The position numbers and the translations under genes are program-made. Positions 1-6,318 of a stretch of 8,629 nucleotides of DNA are shown in pieces (positions within the stretch are counted from its first letter, which is position 1; the number at the start of each line of letters is the position of its first letter). Location: positions 1 to 8,629 of the forward strand of contig JAEXEM010000253.1 in assembly GCA_023401045.1 (NCBI GenBank), written 5' to 3'. This DNA is from Actinomycetes bacterium. GTDB taxonomy: Bacteria > Actinomycetota > Actinomycetes > Actinomycetales > Cellulomonadaceae. The notes under the pieces are model-generated. The model searched no databases and was not told the DNA's origin. It saw nothing but the letters and a program-made list of their open reading frames with translations.

Positions 1-453
1 GAGCCGGTCGGCGTCCCGGTCGACGCCGCGCCGCGTCGGTCCCGCGCCGCGCTGACGGTCGGGGCCGCCCTCGTCGTCGTGCTCGCGGTCGGTGGTGTCC
101 TCGTCGCCACCCTCGGGGGCGGCGACGACCCGGCCGCAGCCCCGCCGGACGACCTCGTCACACCCTCCGCCACGCTCGACGTCGCCCCCGTCCCGGCACC
201 GCACTCGCTCGCGGGCGACCGGGCCGAGGACGGGTCCGTCACCTTCACCTGGCAGAACCCGGACCCCCGCGACGGCGACCGGTACCTGTGGGGCGTGCTC
301 ACCGCGACGTCCGAGCCCGACCTCGAGATCGTCGACCGGACCACCGTCACCGTGCCGGCCGCGGACGCCGGCGGCGAGGTGTGCGTGCAGGTCTCGATCG
401 TCCGTGCCGACCGCACGAGCTCGGCGCGACCGGCGCAGGGGTGCGTGCCGTGA
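1..453 (+). CDS. 3' end of a single-pass membrane protein with an extracytoplasmic FN3-like domain (possibly the C-terminus of a Ser/Thr protein kinase)
   Basis: The reading frame is open from the first base, so the start lies upstream; 150 codons are visible before TGA at 451-453. Visible residues 1-15 are Pro/Arg-rich (APRRSR) and are followed by a clear hydrophobic helix at about residues 16-38. A Gly/Asp/Pro/Ala-rich linker comes next, then a beta-rich module of about 85 residues containing VTFTWQNPDP, DGDRYLWGV and VTVPAADAGGEVCVQVSIV. The arginines before the helix predict an inside-to-outside topology with the beta module outside the cell. Two cysteines (codons 382 and 442) could form a disulfide within that module. 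The fold resembles an FN3 or Ig sandwich. I recall actinobacterial Ser/Thr kinases with this style of tail, but no kinase motif lies in the window, so that identity is only a guess. Its stop overlaps the GTG of the next gene (GTGA, 450-453), which suggests translational coupling. Confidence 0.85.
   Translation, partial: EPVGVPVDAAPRRSRAALTVGAALVVVLAVGGVLVATLGGGDDPAAAPPDDLVTPSATLDVAPVPAPHSLAGDRAEDGSVTFTWQNPDPRDGDRYLWGVLTATSEPDLEIVDRTTVTVPAADAGGEVCVQVSIVRADRTSSARPAQGCVP
437..441 (+). promoter_or_regulatory. Ribosome binding site that fixes the GTG start at 450
   Basis: AGGGG at 437-441 lies 8 bases upstream of GTG 450-452, a good Shine-Dalgarno match and spacing. It overlaps the competing in-frame GTG at 441, which would have no site of its own at a usable distance. 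It lies inside the last codons of the upstream gene, as expected for a translationally coupled pair. Confidence 0.65.
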
Positions 454-3400
454 CGTGGTGGGACCCGCGCACGTGGCGGCGGCGACCTGCGACGACCGCC
501 GTCGCCGTCGTCACCGTGCCCGCGCTGGTCCTCACGCTCGCGCTCCTCGACCAGGGCTTCCCGCTGGCGCGCGTCGAGCTCAACGACGGCGGCGTGTGGC
601 TGACGGCGACGAACGAGATGCGCCTCGGGCGGTACAACGTGCCCGTCGAGGAGCTCGACGGCGGGCTCGTGACGACCGGGGGCACGTTCGACGTCCTGCA
701 GGACGAGGGCGACGTCGTCCTCCTCGAGCCGACGACCGCGGCCGTCGTCGACCCCGCGACCGTCGCCGTGACCGCACAGGCCACGACCGGCGGTGCGGAC
801 GTGTCGATGGCCGCCGGTCGCCTCGTCGCCGTCGACGACGCCGGGGACGCCTGGGTGCGCGCGCTCACCGACCTCGGCTCGCTCGACGTCACCGACGGTT
901 CACCCGACCTCGAGCTCGGCGAGGGCGGGGCCGCCGTCGTCGCCCGCAGCGGCGTCGTCCTCGCCGTCTCGCCGCAGGACGGCGTCGTCACCCGGGTGCC
1001 CGCGACCGACCCGGTGGCGCCCGAGCGTGCGGGCGGGCTCGGGCCCGTCGAGGTCGACGACGTGACGGCCGTGGGCGACGAGCTCGTCGTGCTGTCCGGC
1101 AGCACCGTGCGCACCCTCGCCGGCCAGGTGGCCGTCGACGACTCCGACCTCGTCCTGCAGCAGCCCGGTCCGGCGTCCACGACCGTCCTCGTCGCGGGCC
1201 GGTCCGCGCTGTGGGAGGTGCCGCTCGACGGCGGGACGCCCCGCCGGCACCCGACGACGGGCTCCGGCACGCCGGTCCCACCCGTGCGGGTGGGGGACTG
1301 CGCCCACGCGGCGTGGGCCTCCTCCCTCGGGTCGTCCCTGCGCCTGTGCGACGGCGAGGACGCCGTCGTCGAGGACCTCGAGGGCGTCCGGCCCGGCGAC
1401 AGCCTGAGGTTCCGGGTCAACCGGGGATTCGTCGTCCTCAACGACACGGTCGGTGGCCGTGTGTGGCTCCCCGAGCAGGACACCCGGGTCCGGATGCCCG
1501 ACTGGGACGACCTCGTGCCCGAGGACGAGCCCGAGGAGTCGGAGGAGGACTCCGACAGCGGCGAGGTGACGCAGGAGCCGGTGACGGAGTGCACCGAGCT
1601 GAGCGCACCGCCGGTCGCCGTCGACGACGCGTTCGGCGTGCGGGCGGGACGCACGCGGCTGCTGCCCGTCATCGACAACGACTCGTCGTCGGACTGCGGG
1701 ATCCTCGTCGTGTCCGAGCTCGACGCGCTGCCGCCCGAGTTCGGCACCGTCGAGCCGGTGCGCGGCGGCCGCGCGCTGCAGGTGCACGTGCGCGAGGACG
1801 CCACGGGCACCGCCGAGCTGCGCTACACGGTGACGGACGGCCGCGGGGTCAACGCCCCGTCGACGGCGACCGTCCGCCTCACGGTGAGCGACGGCGACGG
1901 CCCGCCGGTCCAGGTGCGCACGTCCGCGCTCGTCGTCGAGACCGGCGGGCAGATCGAGCACGGCGTGCTCGCCGACTTCGAGGACCCCGACGGCGACGAC
2001 CTCCTGCTCGTCGGCGCGACGGCCGACCCGAGCGTCGGCACGGCGCGCTTCCGGCAGGACGGCGTCCTCACGTTCAGCGCCGACGGCGGCGGGCTGGGCC
2101 GCACGACGGTCCAGGTGGAGGTCTCCGACGGCAGGGAGGTCGTCACCGGCGAGGTCGTCGTCGACGTGCGCGCCGCGGGGTCCGTGCCGCCCCGGATCGA
2201 CCCCGTGCACGCGGTGACGTACGTCGGCCAGGAGATCGTCGTCCGCCCGCTCGACGCGGTCCGCTCGGCCTCCGCGGAGCCCCCGAGGCTCGCGACCGTG
2301 ACGGACACGGTCGGCGCGACGATCGTGCCCGACCTCGCCGCCGGGACGTTCACCTTCAAGGCACCGCGTGCGGGCAGCTACTACGTGACGTTCGTCGTCT
2401 CCGCCGCGCCGCAGCAGGCCACCGGCATCGCCCGCATCGACGTGCGGGAGTGGCCCGAGCAGGCGCAGCCGCCGGTGGCGGTGCGGGACCTCGCGCTGCT
2501 GCCCGCGGGCGGCGAGGTGACGGTCGACCCGCTCGCGAACGACGAGGACCCGGCGAACAACGTCCTCGTCCTGCAGTCGGTCACCGCGCCGGAGGCGTCG
2601 GGCCTGCAGGTCGCCGTCCGCGACCACCGCTACGTGCAGATCCGCGCCGAGCGCACCCCCGACGGACCCGTCGTCCTCGGGTACGAGGTGTCGAACGGGT
2701 CCGCGTCCGCCCGCGGCGAGATCGTCGTGCAGCCCGTGCCGCCCGCGGCGTCGTCCCAGCCGCCGGTCGTGCCGAACGTCGAGGCGACGGTGCGCGCCGG
2801 CGGGGTCGTCACCATCCCCGTGCTCGACGGCGCGACGGACCCCGACGGCGACCCGCTCACCGTGCTGCGCGACCTGCCCGAGCCGCTGCCCGACGGCGAC
2901 GGCCTCCTCTTCGTCTCCGGCGACGTGCTGCGCTACCAGGCACCGGACCGCCCGCTCACGGCCCGGGCGACGTTCGCCGTCGCCGACCCGGCCGGCAACG
3001 TCACCGCCGCGACCGTCACGGTCCGCGTGCACGCGTCCGACCCGGGGACCAAGTCGCCGCCGCGCCCGCAGCCCGTCGAGGCACGCGTCTTCGAGGGCGA
3101 CACCGTCCGCATCCCCGTGCCGCTCGTCGGCATCGACGACGACGGCGACGGCGTCACCCTCCTCGGCCAGGCGTCAGCGCCCACGCTCGGCCGGGTCGTC
3201 GAGGTCGGGGCCGACTGGCTCGAGTACGAGGCGTACGAGGGCTCGCGCGGCACCGACACGTTCAGCTACGCCGTCGAGGACTGGGTGGGGCAGCGTGCAG
3301 TCGCCACCGTCCGCGTCGGCATCGCACCGCGGCCGTCGGTCGCCTCGAGCGTCGTCGCCGTCGACGACGCGGTGACGCTGCGACCCGGCCAGCGCGTCGA

Positions 3401-6233
3401 GGTGCGCGTGCTCGCCAACGACATCGACTCGACCGGCAGGGAGCTCACGCTCGAGTCGCTCACGGTGCCTCAGGGCGTCGACGCCCGCATCCAGGGCCGC
3501 CGGGTCGTCGTCACGGCCCCCTCGGCACCGGGGGTCGTGCCGATCGAGTACCTCGTCGTCAACGACGCGGGCGGGCGTGACTACGGGCTGCTCACGGTCA
3601 CCGTCACCGACGACGCGCCCGTCGAGCCGCCGGTCGCACGCGACGTCCTCGTGCCGGCCATCGACACCCTCGGCAAGACCGAGGTCGCGGTCGACGTGCT
3701 CGCCGTCGCGCAGAACCCCTCCGGGCCGCTGTCCGACCTCGAGGTGCAGGTGCCCGCCACGCACGCGTCGGTCGCCCGCGTGACACCCGACGGCGACGTC
3801 GTCGTCACCCTCGTCGACCACGCCCAGACCGTGCCCTACCGGCTCGTCAACCGCGAGGACCCGACCGCAGACGCCTACGCGTTCATCACCGTGCCGGCGC
3901 TCGGGTTCTTCCCGCCCCAGCTGCGCCCGCGCGCCCCGGAGCTGCGGGTGGCCAGCGGCGAGCAGCTGCGCATCCCGCTCGCCGAGCACGTCCAGGTGGC
4001 GCCGGGGCGCGAGCCGACCGTGGCCGACCCGACGCAGGTGACCGCGACCCGCTCGAACGGCGACGCGCTCGTCGCCGACCCGGACACCGTCGTCTTCACC
4101 TCGGCGCCGGGCTACGCCGGCCCTGCGTCGGTCACCGTGCTCGTCACGGACGCGACGGGGGCGAGCGACCCGACCGCGCGCACCGCGCTCCTCACGTTGC
4201 AGATCACGGTCTTCGCGGTCGACGACCACCCGCCGACGTTCCAGGCGACGACCATCGAGGTGGAGCCCGGCGAGCCCGCCACGCGCGTCGACCTCCTGCG
4301 GCTGACGACGGGTCCGGAGCAGGCCGACGGCTCGACGCCCGCCGGCCGGTACGGGTACCGGTCGGTCTCCGGGGTGCCCGCCGGGTTCTCCGCCGTCCTC
4401 GAGGGGTCGGAGCTGCGGGTCGCGGCCGACGCCTCGACCCCCAAGGGCACGACCGGGCGCCTCGGGCTCCAGGTGACGTACGGACGCTCCGGCGTGCTCG
4501 ACGTCGCGATCGACCTGCGGGTCATCGCGAGCACCCGTCGGACCGCCACCGTGCAGAACCACGTCGTCGACGACGGCGTCCAGGGCCGCGAGACCACGGT
4601 CCAGGTGCTCGAGGGGTCGACCAACCCCTTCCCCGACCAGGGGCCGCTCACCGTCGTCGGTGCCGTCGTCGAGACGGCGGGTGCCGGGACGGCGAGCGCG
4701 TCGTCGAGCAGCGTCTCGGTACGTCCCGGGCCGGACTTCGTCGGCGTCATGGTCGTGCGCTACCGCGTCCGCGACGTCACCGGCGACGCGGCGCGCGAGG
4801 TCGAGGGTCGCATCTCGGTCCGCGTGAGCGGGGTGCCGGCGGCGCCGGTGCCGCCGCGCGTCGCCGAGGTGCGCGACCGCACGGTCGTGCTGTCGTGGAC
4901 CCCGCCGGACAACCGGGGCGAGCCGGTCGTGGACTACCGCGTCACCGCGCAGCCCGGTGGCGCGACACGGACGTGCGTGAGCACGACCTGCACGATCGAC
5001 GGCCTGACGAACGACGTCGAGTACCGGTTCACGGTCGCGGCGCGCAACCGCGTGGGCGTGTCCGACGAGTCGGCGGAGTCCGCGCCGGCCCGGCCCGACG
5101 CGGTGCCGGAGACGCCCGACGCGCCGCGCCTGGCGTTCGGCGACGGCAGCCTCACGGTCTCGTGGACGGCACCCGCCTCCGCCGGCTCGCCGGTGTCCGC
5201 GTACGACGTCGAGGTGCTCGGACCGCGGGGCTCGACGACCCGCACGACGTCCTCGACGACCCTCCAGGTTTCCGAGCTGCAGAACGGTGCCCAGTACCAG
5301 GTGCGGGTGCGCGCCCGGAACCGGGCGCCGGAGCCCGGGCAGTGGAGCGGCTGGTCGGTCGAGGTCCCCGCGGGTGTGCCCGCCGCCCCGGCCGTCACCG
5401 CGGAGCGGCGCAGCCAGGGCTGGTTCGAGCAGGCGAGCATCGCCGTCACGTGGGCCGTGCCCTCCGACAACGGCGACGCCGTCGCCGAGTACGAGGTCCG
5501 TGTCGAGGGCGGTGCCACCTGCACCTCGACCGGCCCCACCTCGTGCACCATCGCACCCGCCGAGCGCGGCCGCCGCTACGAGGTGTCCGTCCGTGCGCGC
5601 AACAAGGCGGGCTGGTCGGCCTACGGGGCGGCGACGGGCGAGACGTTCAGCGCCCCGACCGCGCCGCGCGACGTACGCCTCGAGGCCGGCCCGGCCGCCG
5701 ACTGGGGGCAGGCGACGGCGACGCTGCGCTGGGCGGCACCGGAGCAGGCCGGCGGCGCAGGCATCACGGTGCGTGCGTACCGCGTGACCGGTCCGGGTGT
5801 CGACCAGACCGTCACCGGCACCTCGTGGCAGCTGACCGGCCTCGGGGCCGGCACGATCGGACCGTTCACGGTCGTCGCCATCTCGTCGCGGGACCTCACG
5901 GGGGAACCCGCGACGTCACCGACGCTCGACGTGCGGACCCGGCCCAAGGAGCCGACCGTGACGATCGGCACGGGGCAGCCTGCGCGCACGCTCCAGCTCG
6001 TCGTCGGCTCGCCGGGGTCGGACGGCGGGCGCCCGGTGGTGCGCTACGAGTACGAGGTGAGCGGGCGAGGTCCTGACCGCCAGGGATTCGTCACGCAGGT
6101 CGGCCCGGTCGTCCTCACGGACCTCGGACCCGGCAGCTACCAGGTGCGGGTGCGCGCCGAGAACGAGCTGGGATGGGGGCCCTGGTCGGCCCACGTGCCG
6201 GCCGAGGTCTCCGCGAACGAGCCCGAGCCGTGA
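450..6233 (+). CDS. Giant membrane-anchored surface protein with tandem Ig/cadherin-like and fibronectin type III domains (1927 aa)
   Basis: The open frame extends upstream of 450. I chose GTG 450 because it has AGGGG 8 bases upstream, overlaps the previous stop as GTGA, and puts a typical signal-anchor at the N-terminus: WWDPRTWRRR, then a hydrophobic helix at residues 14-33. Arginines before the helix predict a cytoplasmic N-terminus and an exported body. Order: residues about 40-350, repeated short beta strands with motifs such as DGGVWLT and ALWEVPLDGG (beta-propeller-like); about 355-378, an acidic linker (EDEPEESEEDSDSGE); 387 to about 1460, eleven Ig/cadherin-like modules, several opening with PPV; 1463-1927, five FN3 modules. 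There is no LPXTG motif and no C-terminal helix, so the N-terminal helix is the only visible anchor. All eight cysteines are in local pairs. No catalytic motif is visible. Such proteins usually act as adhesins, scaffolds or wall-spanning sensors; the role here is unknown. The MoxR/DUF58 genes follow directly. Confidence 0.93.
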   Translation: MTWWDPRTWRRRPATTAVAVVTVPALVLTLALLDQGFPLARVELNDGGVWLTATNEMRLGRYNVPVEELDGGLVTTGGTFDVLQDEGDVVLLEPTTAAVVDPATVAVTAQATTGGADVSMAAGRLVAVDDAGDAWVRALTDLGSLDVTDGSPDLELGEGGAAVVARSGVVLAVSPQDGVVTRVPATDPVAPERAGGLGPVEVDDVTAVGDELVVLSGSTVRTLAGQVAVDDSDLVLQQPGPASTTVLVAGRSALWEVPLDGGTPRRHPTTGSGTPVPPVRVGDCAHAAWASSLGSSLRLCDGEDAVVEDLEGVRPGDSLRFRVNRGFVVLNDTVGGRVWLPEQDTRVRMPDWDDLVPEDEPEESEEDSDSGEVTQEPVTECTELSAPPVAVDDAFGVRAGRTRLLPVIDNDSSSDCGILVVSELDALPPEFGTVEPVRGGRALQVHVREDATGTAELRYTVTDGRGVNAPSTATVRLTVSDGDGPPVQVRTSALVVETGGQIEHGVLADFEDPDGDDLLLVGATADPSVGTARFRQDGVLTFSADGGGLGRTTVQVEVSDGREVVTGEVVVDVRAAGSVPPRIDPVHAVTYVGQEIVVRPLDAVRSASAEPPRLATVTDTVGATIVPDLAAGTFTFKAPRAGSYYVTFVVSAAPQQATGIARIDVREWPEQAQPPVAVRDLALLPAGGEVTVDPLANDEDPANNVLVLQSVTAPEASGLQVAVRDHRYVQIRAERTPDGPVVLGYEVSNGSASARGEIVVQPVPPAASSQPPVVPNVEATVRAGGVVTIPVLDGATDPDGDPLTVLRDLPEPLPDGDGLLFVSGDVLRYQAPDRPLTARATFAVADPAGNVTAATVTVRVHASDPGTKSPPRPQPVEARVFEGDTVRIPVPLVGIDDDGDGVTLLGQASAPTLGRVVEVGADWLEYEAYEGSRGTDTFSYAVEDWVGQRAVATVRVGIAPRPSVASSVVAVDDAVTLRPGQRVEVRVLANDIDSTGRELTLESLTVPQGVDARIQGRRVVVTAPSAPGVVPIEYLVVNDAGGRDYGLLTVTVTDDAPVEPPVARDVLVPAIDTLGKTEVAVDVLAVAQNPSGPLSDLEVQVPATHASVARVTPDGDVVVTLVDHAQTVPYRLVNREDPTADAYAFITVPALGFFPPQLRPRAPELRVASGEQLRIPLAEHVQVAPGREPTVADPTQVTATRSNGDALVADPDTVVFTSAPGYAGPASVTVLVTDATGASDPTARTALLTLQITVFAVDDHPPTFQATTIEVEPGEPATRVDLLRLTTGPEQADGSTPAGRYGYRSVSGVPAGFSAVLEGSELRVAADASTPKGTTGRLGLQVTYGRSGVLDVAIDLRVIASTRRTATVQNHVVDDGVQGRETTVQVLEGSTNPFPDQGPLTVVGAVVETAGAGTASASSSSVSVRPGPDFVGVMVVRYRVRDVTGDAAREVEGRISVRVSGVPAAPVPPRVAEVRDRTVVLSWTPPDNRGEPVVDYRVTAQPGGATRTCVSTTCTIDGLTNDVEYRFTVAARNRVGVSDESAESAPARPDAVPETPDAPRLAFGDGSLTVSWTAPASAGSPVSAYDVEVLGPRGSTTRTTSSTTLQVSELQNGAQYQVRVRARNRAPEPGQWSGWSVEVPAGVPAAPAVTAERRSQGWFEQASIAVTWAVPSDNGDAVAEYEVRVEGGATCTSTGPTSCTIAPAERGRRYEVSVRARNKAGWSAYGAATGETFSAPTAPRDVRLEAGPAADWGQATATLRWAAPEQAGGAGITVRAYRVTGPGVDQTVTGTSWQLTGLGAGTIGPFTVVAISSRDLTGEPATSPTLDVRTRPKEPTVTIGTGQPARTLQLVVGSPGSDGGRPVVRYEYEVSGRGPDRQGFVTQVGPVVLTDLGPGSYQVRVRAENELGWGPWSAHVPAEVSANEPEP
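489..1500 (+). other. Signal-anchor helix and beta-propeller-like region of the giant protein
   Basis: This part covers residues about 14-350. After the membrane helix, the sequence alternates short hydrophobic beta strands with Gly/Asp turns and has few charged helices. Recurring patterns include NDGGVWLT, GDVVLLEP, DAGDAWVRAL, SGVVLAVSPQDGVVTRVP, GDELVVLSGSTVRTL, SALWEVPLDGG and GFVVLNDTVGGRVWLPEQ. This resembles the blades of PQQ/WD-type or NHL-type propellers, though the repeats are too diverged to count blades with confidence by eye. A cysteine pair (residues 284 and 300) lies in the penultimate repeat. The propeller assignment is inference from strand pattern only. Confidence 0.5.
1512..1583 (+). 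other. Acidic Asp/Glu/Ser linker between propeller-like region and Ig array
   Basis: Residues about 355-378 are dominated by Asp, Glu and Ser (DWDDLVPEDEPEESEEDSDS, then GEVTQEPVT). The stretch has low complexity and no hydrophobic core, so it is probably a flexible, highly negative hinge between the membrane-proximal region and the rod. It could bind divalent cations or basic wall components; no specific motif is visible. Confidence 0.7.
1608..4829 (+). repeat. Array of about eleven tandem Ig/cadherin-like modules in the giant protein
   Basis: Module starts, judged from the recurring Pro-Pro or V(A)VDD opening, are at residues about 387, 485, 580, 674, 771, 870, 968, 1060, 1155, 1261 and 1365, a period of roughly 92-106 residues. 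Typical module features are an opening PPVAVDDAF or PPVVPNVEAT, a following strand such as GGVVTIPVLDGATDPDGD, and a last strand of the type TATVTVRV. These match the style of the cadherin-like or Ig-like families common in bacterial surface proteins (Big_9/VCBS-like). Acidic DxDGD loops occur in modules 2 (residues 512-517), 5 (797-801) and 6 (896-901) and could bind Ca2+. Modules 8-11 are more diverged and their boundaries are approximate. There is no cysteine from residue 417 to the end of the array. Confidence 0.8.
5295..5315 (+). repeat. First copy of an exact 21-bp direct repeat (FN3 module 2)
   Basis: These 21 bases encode YQVRVRA in the F strand of FN3 module 2 and are identical to 6138-6158. 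The two copies are 843 bases apart, a multiple of three, and in the same codon phase. Confidence 0.9.
6138..6158 (+). repeat. Second copy of the exact 21-bp direct repeat (FN3 module 5)
   Basis: Identical in all 21 positions to 5295-5315 and also encodes YQVRVRA, here in FN3 module 5. The surrounding codons differ, so identity does not extend across the module. Confidence 0.9.
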
Positions 6234-6318
6234 TCCCCGCACCCCGCCCCGCCCCGGGGCACCGTCCCTCGACCACCCGCCGACCCGACGGCACCCGCGA
6301 CGACTGGAGCCCCCGCAC
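6234..6318 (+). other. 85-base non-coding gap between the giant gene and moxR
   Basis: This is the only intergenic stretch in the window. It is strongly C-rich on the + strand (for example CCCCGCCCCGCCCCGG near 6243-6258) and contains the 10-base palindrome GCCCCGGGGC at 6251-6260. The palindrome has no loop and no following T run, so it is not a convincing terminator. I see no AT-rich -10 element. The gap could hold a GC-rich promoter that cannot be recognised by eye, or simply an untranslated spacer within one operon. Confidence 0.5.
6306..6309 (+). promoter_or_regulatory. Ribosome binding site of the MoxR gene
   Basis: GGAG at 6306-6309 lies 9 bases before ATG 6319-6321. Unlike the other genes here, this site is in non-coding DNA, so MoxR translation need not depend on ribosomes finishing the upstream gene. 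Confidence 0.65.

Larger units (their letters stand above)
4836..6218 (+). repeat. Array of five fibronectin type III modules at the C-terminus of the giant protein
   Basis: Modules begin near residues 1463, 1552, 1643, 1734 and 1831. The first three show the classic FN3 layout: a Pro-rich start (VPAAPVPPRV, ETPDAPRLAF, VPAAPAVTAE), a B-strand tryptophan (VVLSWTPP, LTVSWTAP, IAVTWAVP), a C-strand tyrosine (DYRV, AYDV, EYEV) and a YxFxVxARN-type F strand (YRFTVAARNRVG, YQVRVRARN, YEVSVRARNKAGW). Module 4 keeps the tryptophan (ATLRWAAP) but has a diverged F strand (FTVVAISSRD). Module 5 lacks the B-strand tryptophan (LQLVVGSPG) but keeps YQVRVRAENELGWGPW. The module ends nearly at the stop codon, so the FN3 tip is the most distal part of the protein. 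Confidence 0.88.

Noticed and set aside
288..449. ATG-independent N-terminal extension of the giant protein from 288
   Set aside because: It overlaps 162 bases of the upstream gene, encodes Arg-rich sequence, and would bury the signal-anchor helix. GTG 450 has a well-placed ribosome binding site.
1501..1580. Acidic stretch as a possible protease or sorting signal
   Set aside because: It lies in the middle of the exported body and has no LPXTG-like or hydrophobic segment; it is better read as a flexible linker.
900..3032. A 710-codon open frame on the - strand, with others at 3174-4562 and 6115-7896
   Set aside because: They are His/Arg/Gly/Asp-rich shadows antisense to the giant, MoxR and DUF58 genes. 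No recognisable domain, no plausible start context and no independent space.
92..3580. A 1162-codon open frame on the + strand
   Set aside because: The translation is almost all Arg, Ala, Pro and Gly with no domain pattern. It runs out of frame through the giant gene, whose product has clear Ig modules. Very high GC removes stop codons from alternative frames.
6243..6260. Possible Rho-independent terminator after the giant gene
   Set aside because: The GCCCCGGGGC palindrome has no loop, the surrounding C runs have too few pairing G runs, and no T tract follows.
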